Shown piece by piece: positions 1 through 7,801 of a stretch of 26,861 nt of DNA (positions within the stretch are counted from its first letter, which is position 1; each line of letters starts with the position of its first letter). Source of the DNA: Deltaproteobacteria bacterium UBA5799 (GTDB lineage: Bacteria; Desulfobacterota; GWC2-55-46). The notes beneath the pieces are model-generated. The model did no database searches, was not told where the DNA came from, and saw only the letters and a program-made list of their open reading frames with translations. The translations under genes were made by a program, and so were the position numbers. Location of the stretch: the NCBI GenBank assembly GCA_002418185.1, contig DIDN01000062.1, forward strand, positions 1-26,861, read 5' to 3'.

Positions 1-1
1 C

Positions 2-1054
2 GTTGCCGAGCAGCCCGCGGGCGCAGCCCCGAGGATAACGCAGGAGCTTACGGGCTCCATACGGATTACCCCGAGCAGGGCCTCGAACGCGCTTATTATC
101 ATGGCCTCCCCTGCCGACTACCGGAACATCATACAGGTGATAGAGAAGCTCGACAGGAGGCCGAGGCAGGTCTTCGTTGAGGCCATGATAACCGAGGTCA
201 CGGTAGACAAGGCCATAGAGCTCGGCACGAGGTTCAGGCTCACGGCCAAGAAGGACAACGAGCCAGTCGCCATAGGCGGCGTGGGGGTCGTGGATGCGTC
301 CGCCGTCCAGAGCATCTTGAACGGACTTGCCGGGCTTACGGTCGGGGGCCTCGGGAACCTCCTTACCATACCCGTTACCAGGGCCGACGGCACTACCTTC
401 AACCTGACGGCCCCCGGCTTCGCCGTGCTCTTTTCCCTCTCCGAGTTCAAGGACATAGTAAACGTCCTCTCAACACCCCATATACTTACGAGCGACAACT
501 CGGAGGCCGAGATAATGGTCGGCGAGAACGTGCCTTTCCTTTCAAGCCTCGAAAGGCAACCGGCGACCGAGGGCCAGCCCGTGCTCCAGTCGATAGAGAG
601 GCGCGACGTCGGCATAAGGCTCCGCATAAGGCCCAAGATAAGCGAGGGGGGGTTCGTCCGCCTCGACATATACCAGGAGATATCCGCCATTTCGCCGACG
701 AGGACCGCAGGGGCCTCGGACATAATAACCACCAAGAGGAGCGCGTCCACGAGCGTGGTGGTCATGAACAACCAGACCGTGGTCATAGGCGGCCTGATAC
801 AGAACAGGAACACGAACAACCAGACGAAGGTGCCGCTGCTGGGCGACATCCCGCTCCTCGGGTGGCTTTTCAAGTCGAAGAGGGACCAGAGCCAGAAGAC
901 CAACCTGCTCGTCTTCATAACCCCGTACATAATTGAGGACTTCAAGGGGCTCGAAGACCTGAGGGAGAGAAAGAGAATGGAGTTCGACAGCCTGAACGGC
1001 GGGAGGCCGGACGGCCCTGCCAAAAGCACAGAGAGGACGGGAAACGATGGATAA
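2..1054 (+). CDS. gspD: Type II secretion secretin GspD, C-terminal part (cut by the left edge)
   Basis: Forms the outer-membrane ring channel of the type II secretion system. The reading frame is open from base 2, so the gene begins upstream of the window; an internal ATG at 101 is not its start. About 350 residues are visible. They begin with the end of an N3-type domain (SNALIIMASPADYRNI, then VIEKLDRRPRQVFVEAMITEV), which is diagnostic of GspD. The secretin domain follows, with the typical VPLLGDIPLLGWLFK and TNLLVFITPYII segments. The tail after the barrel is short, about 40 polar residues, with no obvious pilotin-binding S-domain. It overlaps gspE by 8 bases, so the two are probably translationally coupled. 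PilQ is a less likely alternative because gspE and gspF follow directly. Confidence 0.93.
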   Translation, partial: VAEQPAGAAPRITQELTGSIRITPSRASNALIIMASPADYRNIIQVIEKLDRRPRQVFVEAMITEVTVDKAIELGTRFRLTAKKDNEPVAIGGVGVVDASAVQSILNGLAGLTVGGLGNLLTIPVTRADGTTFNLTAPGFAVLFSLSEFKDIVNVLSTPHILTSDNSEAEIMVGENVPFLSSLERQPATEGQPVLQSIERRDVGIRLRIRPKISEGGFVRLDIYQEISAISPTRTAGASDIITTKRSASTSVVVMNNQTVVIGGLIQNRNTNNQTKVPLLGDIPLLGWLFKSKRDQSQKTNLLVFITPYIIEDFKGLEDLRERKRMEFDSLNGGRPDGPAKSTERTGNDG

Positions 1055-2597
1055 GGCCGCATTCGAGGCGATGCCCAGGGGCAGGTTCCACCGCATCAGG
1101 GAGATAAAAGACGAATACGTGGACCCGGCCATACTCGAAAAGGTCTCGCTCAATTACGTAAAGAAGAACAAGGTAATGCCGCTTAAGGTTAACGACGGCC
1201 ATTTGCTCGTGGCCCTCTCGGGTGCGAGGGGCATATTCACGGTAGCGGAGCTGGAGAGGATAACCGGGTACCCGGTAAGGCCGGTCTTCGCGGACGAAGG
1301 GGTCGTGAACGACGCCATAAACAGGTTTTTCGACCGGCTCTCGGGCTCCGCGAAGGACGTCATGGACGGCCTGGGAGCCGAAAGCCTGGACGCGCTCTCG
1401 AACACGTGGGACGAGCCCAAGGACCTCATCGACCTCGCAGACGAGGCCCCGATAATAAAGCTCCTTAATTCGCTCCTCTTCAAGGCCGTCAAGGACAGGG
1501 CCAGCGACATTCACATAGAGCCATACGAGAAGGAAGTGGAGGTCAGGTTCAGGATAGACGGCGTGCTTTACCCAGTGCTTACCCCCCCGAAGTCCATACA
1601 GGAGGCGCTCACGAGCAGGGTGAAGATAATGGCCGGCCTGGACATAGCGGAGAAGAGGCTTCCGCAGGACGGAAAAATCCGGCTTCTCGTAGCGGGGAAG
1701 GACGTTTACGTGAGGGTCTCGGTCATCCCCACCTCCTACGGCGAAAGGACGGTGCTGCGGCTCCTCGACCGGAAGGCAGAGATAATAAGCCTCGACAGGC
1801 TTGGGCTCAACCCCGGGCAGGTATCGACGTTTGAAGGGCTCCTGGCCCGCAGCTCCGGGATCATTCTCGTAACCGGCCCCACGGGCTCGGGAAAGACCAC
1901 TACGCTCTATTCGGCGATCAACGGGATAAATTCCACCGTGCGTAACATCATAACGGTCGAGGACCCGGTCGAGTACCAGTTGAAGGGCATAGGGCAGGTG
2001 CACGTGAACCCCAGGATAGGGCTCACCTTCGCAAGCGGCCTGCGCTCGATACTCAGGCAGGACCCTGACGTCATCATGGTGGGCGAGATAAGGGACAGGG
2101 AGACAGCGGAGATAGCCATCCAGGCGTCTCTAACGGGGCACCTCGTCCTCTCCACCCTCCACACGAACGACACTTCCAGCGCGGTAACGAGGCTGGTCGA
2201 CATGGGTATCGAGCCGTTTCTCGTGGCCTCTTCGGTATCCGGAATACTTGCGCAGCGCCTGGTAAGGGTGCTCTGCCCGGCCTGCAAAAAAGGATACGCG
2301 CCCTCTGACTCCGAGGCCAGGCTCTTCAGGACGCCCCCGAAGTCCCTCTATTCGTCCGGAGGCTGCGAAAGGTGCTTCCAGACCGGTTACCACGGCAGGA
2401 GCGGCATATTCGAGTTCCTGGTGCCGGGCCCGGACCTCCGGCCCCTCATACTCAGGAACCAGGACGCCGACACCATCCGGCGACACGCGCTCTCAAAGGG
2501 ATTGAAGACCATGATGGAGGACGGGCTGGAAAAAGCGGCCCTGGGCATAACGAGCCTCGAAGAGGTATTGAGGGTCACGAGGGAAGACGGGGATTAA
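1047..2597 (+). CDS. gspE: Type II secretion ATPase GspE
   Basis: Cytoplasmic hexameric ATPase that powers pseudopilus assembly in type II secretion. It has 516 residues, a normal family length. Residues about 10-95 are the GspE N-terminal domain. The catalytic core has Walker A GPTGSGKT at 277-284, an Asp box (TVEDPVEYQL) and Walker B DPDVIMVGE ending near Glu347, followed by a His box (LSTLHTND). A four-cysteine zinc motif (Cys410, Cys413, Cys440, Cys443) sits before TGYHGRSGIFEFL; it is typical of GspE and of PilB-like relatives. The ATG at 1047 lies inside the last codons of gspD, and gspF follows after 6 bases. All key residues are present, so it should be active. PilB is possible in isolation, but the GspD neighbour favours GspE. 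Confidence 0.95.
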   Translation: MDKAAFEAMPRGRFHRIREIKDEYVDPAILEKVSLNYVKKNKVMPLKVNDGHLLVALSGARGIFTVAELERITGYPVRPVFADEGVVNDAINRFFDRLSGSAKDVMDGLGAESLDALSNTWDEPKDLIDLADEAPIIKLLNSLLFKAVKDRASDIHIEPYEKEVEVRFRIDGVLYPVLTPPKSIQEALTSRVKIMAGLDIAEKRLPQDGKIRLLVAGKDVYVRVSVIPTSYGERTVLRLLDRKAEIISLDRLGLNPGQVSTFEGLLARSSGIILVTGPTGSGKTTTLYSAINGINSTVRNIITVEDPVEYQLKGIGQVHVNPRIGLTFASGLRSILRQDPDVIMVGEIRDRETAEIAIQASLTGHLVLSTLHTNDTSSAVTRLVDMGIEPFLVASSVSGILAQRLVRVLCPACKKGYAPSDSEARLFRTPPKSLYSSGGCERCFQTGYHGRSGIFEFLVPGPDLRPLILRNQDADTIRRHALSKGLKTMMEDGLEKAALGITSLEEVLRVTREDGD

Positions 2598-2603
2598 AGA
2601 AGG

Positions 2604-3803
2604 ATGCCGACTTTCAGGTACAGGGCCTACGACAGGGGCGGAAACCCGGTCGCGGGCCAGATAAACGCGGCAGGCGAGCGCGAGGCCGTGCAGTCTCTGA
2701 AGACGAGCGGGCTTTTCCCCGTCGAGGTGAAAAGGCCGTCGGCTTCCGCCGGAGGACGCGTCTCTGGCCGGGTGTCCGCCGGGGCGCTCGCCGCGTTCAC
2801 CAGGCAGCTTGCCACACTCGTGGCCGCAGGCACGAGCCTCACCGAGGCGCTTTCGGTCCTCGCAGAGAACACGGAAGCGCCCAAGCTCCGCTCGACGGTC
2901 CTCGACATAAAGGAGTCCATTACGGGCGGGAGCTCGCTTGCAAAGGCGCTCGAGGAGAGGAAAGAGGTCTTCTCGCCGTTTTACAGGGGCATGGTCCTCG
3001 CAGCCGAGGCGAGCGGCTCTCTTGAAGGCGTGCTCCCCCGCCTCGCGGACTACCTGGAGACAAGGGCCAGGATAAGTGCGGATGTAAGGGCCGCCCTCAC
3101 CTACCCCGCGCTCATGACCCTGGTAGGCGCGTCGGTCGTTTTCTTCCTCTTCGTCTTCGTCATACCCAAGATAGCCCGCATATTCACGGACACCGGCGCG
3201 GAGCTGCCGCTCATAACAGTGCTCCTGATGCGCACTGCCGACCTGGTGGGCGGTTATTGGCATGTCATGGCAGCCGGCGGCGGAGCTACCCTGTGGGCCG
3301 CCCTGCGGCAGGCGAAACGGCCCGGGGGCAAGGCCCTCCTGGACAAATTGCTCCTCCGCCTTCCGTGGTTCGGGCCCATAGTTTCCTCCTTTCACGTTGC
3401 GAGCCTCGCCCGCACGCTGGGGAGCCTCCTTAAAGGCGGAGTCCAGCTCCTCAAGGCCCTCGAGATAACCGCAGAGGTGGTCGACAACCAGGTATACAGG
3501 GGCGTCCTCTTCGCGGCCGTAAAGGACTGCTCCGGGGGCGCGCCCCTGTCGGCGAGTCTCAGAAGCTCCGGGGCCCTGCCGCCCGTGGTGGTCCACATGA
3601 TAGGCGTTGGCGAAAGGAGCGGTAACCTCGACGAGATGCTCATCCGCACAGCCGACGCATACGACGCCGAGTTCGAGAACGGCGTGAAAAAGAGCCTTGC
3701 CCTCCTAGAGCCAGCCCTCATACTCGTTATGGGGCTGGTTGTCGGCTTCATAGTCCTCGCCATGCTTCTGCCCATCTTCGAACTCAACCAGGTCATTCAT
3801 TAA
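2604..3803 (+). CDS. gspF: Type II secretion inner-membrane platform protein GspF
   Basis: Polytopic inner-membrane protein that links the GspE ATPase to the pseudopilus. It has 399 residues, the usual length. It opens with the conserved MPTFRYRAYDRGGNPVAGQI and carries two homologous T2SSF domains, roughly residues 70-190 and 270-395. Hydrophobic spans are clear at about 170-190 and 371-395; the span near 222-236 is weaker. The start ATG is preceded immediately by AGAAGG, very close for a ribosome site, so translation may depend on coupling to gspE six bases upstream. No gspG or other pseudopilin gene follows. The operon appears to end here, so the rest of the system must be elsewhere. Confidence 0.94.
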   Translation: MPTFRYRAYDRGGNPVAGQINAAGEREAVQSLKTSGLFPVEVKRPSASAGGRVSGRVSAGALAAFTRQLATLVAAGTSLTEALSVLAENTEAPKLRSTVLDIKESITGGSSLAKALEERKEVFSPFYRGMVLAAEASGSLEGVLPRLADYLETRARISADVRAALTYPALMTLVGASVVFFLFVFVIPKIARIFTDTGAELPLITVLLMRTADLVGGYWHVMAAGGGATLWAALRQAKRPGGKALLDKLLLRLPWFGPIVSSFHVASLARTLGSLLKGGVQLLKALEITAEVVDNQVYRGVLFAAVKDCSGGAPLSASLRSSGALPPVVVHMIGVGERSGNLDEMLIRTADAYDAEFENGVKKSLALLEPALILVMGLVVGFIVLAMLLPIFELNQVIH

Positions 3804-3852
3804 AGACGGCCTCTCGTCCCCGCACGAGGCCCGAACCTTTCCTGCCGGCAGC

Positions 3853-3884
3853 GACGCGCAAACGGCTGCGGAGCGTTTCGCGTC
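3853..3884 (+). terminator. Strong stem-loop downstream of gspF
   Basis: Arms GACGCG(C)AAACG and CGTTTCGCGTC form an 11-bp stem with one bulged C at 3859 and a 9-base loop (3865-3873). It lies 50 bases after the gspF stop, in a 248-base gap. A weaker stem lies just upstream, with GGCCTC/GAGGCC arms at about 3808-3831, as does the perfect 10-bp palindrome CTGCCGGCAG at 3842-3851. No T tract follows directly; the nearest T5 run is at about 3926-3930. It may end the gsp transcript or stabilise its 3' end, but it is not a textbook intrinsic terminator. Confidence 0.35.
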
Positions 3885-4010
3885 AGTCCGCACGCGCCTC
3901 GGTGCTGCGGCGCAGGTTGTAGTCCTTTTTAATACCCTTTTTCATCCATCCGATGGATTGAATTACCGCAGTCGTGGGCTATGCTTAGTCTTGAGGCGCT
4001 TGGAAAAACT

Positions 4011-4039
4011 ATTGACACGTCATCGTCAATCTTTTTACA
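4011..4039 (+). promoter_or_regulatory. Possible promoter and inverted repeat upstream of the PilZ gene
   Basis: A perfect -35 hexamer TTGACA (4012-4017) lies inside the inverted repeat ATTGAC-N8-GTCAAT (4011-4016 and 4025-4030). A -10 element is poor: TTTACA at 4034-4039, with a 16-base spacer and only three consensus matches. The repeat covers the -35 region, so it could be an operator. A stem followed by CTTTTT also resembles a weak terminator, but the PilZ start is only 22 bases away, which argues against that. A second small inverted repeat, ATCCATC/GATGGAT, lies at 3944-3958. Confidence 0.25.
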
Positions 4040-4051
4040 GGGCACACGGAT

Positions 4052-4402
4052 ATGAGGCTCAGAATCTGCCCGGAATGCTATAAAGCCTTTTTCATGCCCT
4101 TCGGCACCGAGCGGGCGCGCTGTCCGCATTGCGGCGTCTACCTTGCGGAGAGGAGGGCCTTGCTCAGGACGAAAAAGGAGATGGACCTCATCCTTTCCGT
4201 CAACGGCTCGGTCTACAAGGCGCTGACAACCGACTTTTCGGAAACAGGCGCCGGCATCCTGCTCAACGGGTCGACATCCCTTGAGGCCGACACCCTGCTT
4301 GACGTTCGGATCGAGGAACTGGACATCGACAGGCAGGCGAGGACAGTCTGGGCCAGGAAGGTCTCGAGATCCATGACCTCTGCGGGACTCAAGCTCCTTT
4401 GA
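4052..4402 (+). CDS. Small zinc-ribbon plus PilZ domain protein (putative c-di-GMP receptor)
   Basis: A 116-residue protein with two parts. Residues 1-30 form a zinc-ribbon-like knuckle with Cys6, Cys9, Cys24 and Cys27 (CPEC and CPHC pairs). Residues 35-116 look like a PilZ domain. The RRALLR segment at 34-39 could supply the RxxxR motif, and Asp61-x-Ser63-x-x-Gly66 matches the (D/N)xSxxG motif of c-di-GMP binders, followed by GAGILL. AGGG at 4039-4042 is a plausible ribosome site. It is flanked by non-coding gaps of 248 and 90 bases, between the secretion operon and the polysaccharide operon, so it may be a separate transcript. Binding of c-di-GMP and control of either neighbour are inferences. 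Confidence 0.75.
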   Translation: MRLRICPECYKAFFMPFGTERARCPHCGVYLAERRALLRTKKEMDLILSVNGSVYKALTTDFSETGAGILLNGSTSLEADTLLDVRIEELDIDRQARTVWARKVSRSMTSAGLKLL

Positions 4403-4408
4403 ACACAA

Positions 4409-4468
4409 GACCGGCGCATCATTCAAGCAGCGCCTTGAGTCATATCGGGCCGCTTCACGACCGGCGCA
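4409..4468 (+). repeat. Pair of 10-bp direct repeats before the export operon
   Basis: GACCGGCGCA occurs at 4409-4418 and again at 4459-4468, exactly 50 bases apart, in the 90-base gap between the PilZ gene and the export operon. Between them is a short inverted repeat TCAAG/CTTGA (4423-4427 and 4434-4438). No convincing -35/-10 pair was found here. The repeats could be regulator sites or coincidence. Confidence 0.3.
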
Positions 4469-4492
4469 ATCCTTAACCGGAGGACTCGCGAA

Positions 4493-5113
4493 ATGACAGC
4501 ACAGATCCCGAAACTATTTCTTATCCCCTCCATCGTACTGATGCTTCTCGCAATCGGCTCGCTTGCCGTACCTGACCGTGAGGCGGAAGCGGCGCGCGAG
4601 GCGAAAGGGGCGGCCCTTGCACAGGACCCGGACTACGTTATCGGCATAGAGGACATCCTCGACATATCCGTATGGAAAAACCCCGACCTCTCGAAGATAG
4701 TGGCCGTGCGTCCCGACGGCATGATATCGCTGCCCCTCATAGGCGACATGAGGGCCGCCGGGCTTACGCCCATACAGCTCAGGGACAACATCAACGAGAG
4801 GCTCAAGGAATACCAGGAGACGGTAGTCACCTCTGTAATAGTCCAGGAGGTGAGGAGCTACAGGATATTCGTGCTCGGCGAGGTCTTGAGCCCCGGCACC
4901 TACAGCCTGTCGAGGAAGACCACTGTGCTCCAGGCCATAGCCATGGCGGGCGGCCTGAGCCAGTTCGCGTCGAACAACATCATACTCGTAAGGGAAGGCA
5001 GGGGCGGAGAGGTCGAGAAGACGAGGATCCGCTTCAGCGAAATAGTCGACGAGGACGCGAAGAAGGACAAAAACCTCGTCCTCAGGCCGGGAGACACCAT
5101 CTTTGTACGCTAA
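4493..5113 (+). CDS. OPX polysaccharide export protein, short Wza-like form
   Basis: Periplasmic/outer-membrane polysaccharide export protein. It has 206 residues against roughly 380 in E. coli Wza. A hydrophobic N-terminus (about residues 8-26) acts as a signal sequence, but there is no lipobox cysteine. The Poly_export domain spans about 46-122 (DPDYVIGIEDILDISVW, then RPDGMISLPLIGDMRAAGL), followed by one SLBB domain (YRIFVLGEVLSPGTYSL) that ends at PGDTIFVR. The extra SLBB repeats and the C-terminal amphipathic helix that spans the outer membrane in Wza are missing. GGAGG at 4479-4483, 9 bases before the ATG, supports the start. The next gene overlaps by 11 bases and encodes a beta-barrel, which probably supplies the outer-membrane pore. 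Confidence 0.9.
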   Translation: MTAQIPKLFLIPSIVLMLLAIGSLAVPDREAEAAREAKGAALAQDPDYVIGIEDILDISVWKNPDLSKIVAVRPDGMISLPLIGDMRAAGLTPIQLRDNINERLKEYQETVVTSVIVQEVRSYRIFVLGEVLSPGTYSLSRKTTVLQAIAMAGGLSQFASNNIILVREGRGGEVEKTRIRFSEIVDEDAKKDKNLVLRPGDTIFVR

Positions 5114-6257
5114 GGCGGCTATCGCGAGCGGAGCCGCCGCGGTGCTCCTCTTGCTTCCTTTCCGCGCGGAAGCCAGGAACAACACGTTCATCCCGTCGGT
5201 CACGCTTGACTTCAGGTACGATTCGAACGTCCGTTTCGTGGACGACGAGGCGGTTGACGAGCCGGGAGACTACATCGCCTCGATCATGCCGGGCTTCACC
5301 CTGAGCAGGAGCGGAAGCACCTATGAGCTGGACGTGCACTACGGGCTGACGACCGACTTTCACGCACGGAATCCGGACCTTAACAACATCTCGCACAGGG
5401 CCGGCGTCTCCGTCACGGCCGACCTCACAAGCAGGTGGCACGTGGGAGCCGGAGACAGCTTCAGCTACGCGGAAGACTCGCTCCGCGCCATCGGCTTCGA
5501 AGAGGGCGTGCTTGTTACCAGGACGGACATCCTCACGAACAACGTCTACTTCAGCATCGGGCGGGAGACGACCAGAAACACGAGCGCTTCGCTCACACTG
5601 AGGAACTATGTGCAGAAGTTCGAAAACCCTGACCTCGTCGACAGCCGGACAGACTCGGGGACGCTCACCGGGAGCTACATGTACAGCCCGACCGGAACGG
5701 CAAGCCTCTCGTACACGCACTCGGTCTACTCTTTCGATACGGAACGGGAGCACATCAGGACGCACGGGGTCATGGCGGGCGTCGAGGAGGCGGTCTCGCC
5801 CACGATGAGCGTCAACCTGGCCGGAGGAGCCGAGTACGCAACGGGGCTTAACGGAGACGACGTCTTCCTTACGGCGAACGCAGGGGTGGCAAGGAACCTC
5901 AAGGACTCGGTCCTGACGCTCTACTTCGTGCGGGACGTATCGACCCCCACCGGGCTCACCGACGAGATAAGCATCAGGGACTCGGTGGTGTTCATCTGGG
6001 ACTTCACCGTGACCAGGGATATCTCCTCATCCATATACGCGGGACTGGCAAGCCATAAGTCCGAGCCGGACGAGGAAGTCGACATACGCTCGTATATCGC
6101 AGAGGTGTCGGGGAACTGGCAGGCGAACAGGTGGATAAGGCTCGGCGCGGGGGTCTCACACTACCGGCAGTGGACCGAGGACGGGCTCGGCACCGGGCTC
6201 AGGAGAAACAAGATATTCGTGAACATAACCCTATCGGGCGGAGAGTGGAGGTTCTGA
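5103..6257 (+). CDS. Outer-membrane beta-barrel partner of the OPX protein
   Basis: A 384-residue protein with a signal peptide (residues 1-24, ending in AEA). The rest is alternating amphipathic strands rich in Thr, Ser, Tyr and Val, ending in a terminal Phe (LSGGEWRF), the usual beta-barrel assembly signal. Its N-terminal style (VTLDFRYDSNVRFVD) resembles the barrel family associated with exosortase-type EPS loci and the Wzp-type porins that accompany short OPX proteins in myxobacteria. The start is TTG at 5103, inside the last codons of the OPX gene, with GGGAGA upstream. No later ATG preserves the signal peptide. Its likely role is the outer-membrane exit pore for the polymer. Confidence 0.8.
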   Translation: MYAKAAIASGAAAVLLLLPFRAEARNNTFIPSVTLDFRYDSNVRFVDDEAVDEPGDYIASIMPGFTLSRSGSTYELDVHYGLTTDFHARNPDLNNISHRAGVSVTADLTSRWHVGAGDSFSYAEDSLRAIGFEEGVLVTRTDILTNNVYFSIGRETTRNTSASLTLRNYVQKFENPDLVDSRTDSGTLTGSYMYSPTGTASLSYTHSVYSFDTEREHIRTHGVMAGVEEAVSPTMSVNLAGGAEYATGLNGDDVFLTANAGVARNLKDSVLTLYFVRDVSTPTGLTDEISIRDSVVFIWDFTVTRDISSSIYAGLASHKSEPDEEVDIRSYIAEVSGNWQANRWIRLGAGVSHYRQWTEDGLGTGLRRNKIFVNITLSGGEWRF

Positions 6258-6262
6258 ACGCC

Positions 6263-7801
6263 ATGGAGCAGCCAGAAAAAAACATCATCGACCATCTGTC
6301 GGTATTCATACACAGGAAATGGCTTTTCATAGCCCCCCTGGTGCTCGGCGCGGCAGCGGGCCTGGTCGTCAGCTTCGAGCTGCCTGAGAAATACCGGTCG
6401 TCAACCCTCATAGTCGTCGAGGAGCAGCAGATACCCGAGGAGTACGTCACGCCGACGGACAGGACGCCCTTCAGCCAGCGGCTCAACCTCATCAGCCAGC
6501 AGATACTCAGCAGGACGCGGCTCGACCAGATAATACGGGAGTTCAGGCTCTACGAGGACCACAAGCCCAGCGTCTTCTCAAGGGCCGCTGCCTTCATCAC
6601 GGGCGAGGACATCGAGGACAGGACGCCGGACGACATCATAAACCGCATGCGCGAGGACATAGAATTCGCCGTCATAGGCGAGGTGAACACGAAGAAGCCT
6701 CAGACCGGCGGGAACGCGTTCAGCATAACATATATCGGGACCGACCCGCAGACCACGATGCAGGTCACCAACACCCTCGCCTCGCTCTTCATCGAGGAGA
6801 ACCTCAAGGTGCGGGAGCAGTACGCGGAAGGGACAACCGAGTTCATATCGAGCGAACTCGAGAAATCACAGGAAGAACTCGCCAAAACCGAGCAGAAGAT
6901 AAAGGACTTCAAGCAGGCGCACATGGGCACCTTGCCCGAGCAGCTCGAGGCCAACCTCCGCACACTGGACAGGCTCCAGCTCGACCTCCAGAACGTCACT
7001 GTGAACCTCAAGCACAACGAGGACAGAAGGCAGGTGCTCGAGGACCAATTGAGGTTCACTCCGGTGCCCAATGCGGTATCCCCTGCCGTAAGGAGCACCC
7101 TCGAGGTGGAGCTTGAGAACGCAAGGGCCGAGCTTTCCATGCTCCTCTCCGTGTTCAAGGAGACATACCCGGACGTCCTCATCCTCAAGAGGAGGATACA
7201 GGAGCTTGAGACCAGGCTCGCGGCACAGCCGGAGCCCCAGCCCGAGCAGGCCGAAAAGAAGGCAAGGCCGTCCGAGGTCATGAACCCCGTATACGGCGAG
7301 CTGATGGCGATCAAGTCGCAGATATCGACGCTCAGGCAGCGCGAATCGGAGCTTCGCGCGTCGATAGACGAGTACCAGGGGAGGATAGAGCTGACGCCCC
7401 AGGTCGAGCAGCAGCAGACCGACCTCGTACGCGACTACCAGATCTCGCTTCAGAACTACCAGGGTCTCCTTGAGAAGAAGATGAACGCGAGCCTCGCTGA
7501 AAACCTCGAAAAGAGGCAGAAGGGCGCGAGGTTCAGGATAGTCGACACGGCCAACCTGCCGGATACCCCGGATTACCCCAACAAGCCGCTCGTGGCGGCG
7601 ATAGGGCTCCTCGTGGGCGGCGCGTTCGGGACGGGAATGGTCTTCCTGTTCGAGTTCATAAACCCGGCCTTCAGGAAGCCTGAGGACTTCGAGGGCATAA
7701 TAGACAGCCCGGTACTGTCGAGCATACCGCTTTTCCCCGCAAACGACGGCGGGCAGGGGCAGAAATTCAGGGTCATAAAGGGAAGGAAAAAGAGTGCTTA
7801 A
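6263..7801 (+). CDS. Wzz-type polysaccharide chain-length determinant (PCP)
   Basis: Inner-membrane polysaccharide co-polymerase of 512 residues. The first transmembrane helix is at about 20-38 (KWLFIAPLVLGAAAGLVVSF). A long periplasmic part with a coiled coil (about 190-265) and further helical segments follows. The second membrane helix is at about 443-462, after NLPDTPDYPNKP, the typical proline-rich lead-in. A short cytoplasmic tail follows, and there is no fused kinase domain; the tyrosine kinase is encoded two genes downstream. The chosen ATG at 6263 follows GGAGG (6247-6251) and lies 5 bases after the preceding stop. An in-frame ATG at 6131 would overlap the barrel gene by over 100 bases and has no family-like sequence after it. 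Confidence 0.92.
   Translation: MEQPEKNIIDHLSVFIHRKWLFIAPLVLGAAAGLVVSFELPEKYRSSTLIVVEEQQIPEEYVTPTDRTPFSQRLNLISQQILSRTRLDQIIREFRLYEDHKPSVFSRAAAFITGEDIEDRTPDDIINRMREDIEFAVIGEVNTKKPQTGGNAFSITYIGTDPQTTMQVTNTLASLFIEENLKVREQYAEGTTEFISSELEKSQEELAKTEQKIKDFKQAHMGTLPEQLEANLRTLDRLQLDLQNVTVNLKHNEDRRQVLEDQLRFTPVPNAVSPAVRSTLEVELENARAELSMLLSVFKETYPDVLILKRRIQELETRLAAQPEPQPEQAEKKARPSEVMNPVYGELMAIKSQISTLRQRESELRASIDEYQGRIELTPQVEQQQTDLVRDYQISLQNYQGLLEKKMNASLAENLEKRQKGARFRIVDTANLPDTPDYPNKPLVAAIGLLVGGAFGTGMVFLFEFINPAFRKPEDFEGIIDSPVLSSIPLFPANDGGQGQKFRVIKGRKKSA

Noticed and set aside
942..2003. A 353-codon open frame on the minus strand, and many similar ones across the window.
   Set aside because: They oppose strong, motif-bearing + strand genes, show arginine- or proline-rich low-complexity translations, and are typical shadow frames of high-GC coding DNA.
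4011..4036. Stem ATTGAC/GTCAAT followed by CTTTTT, read as an intrinsic terminator.
   Set aside because: The stem is short and AT-containing, and the PilZ start follows after 22 bases, leaving no room for a promoter behind it. An operator or promoter role is more likely.
6131..6262. Earlier ATG for the chain-length protein.
   Set aside because: The added 44 residues are polar and basic, overlap the barrel gene and precede the normal N-terminal helix. The ATG at 6263 has a ribosome site.
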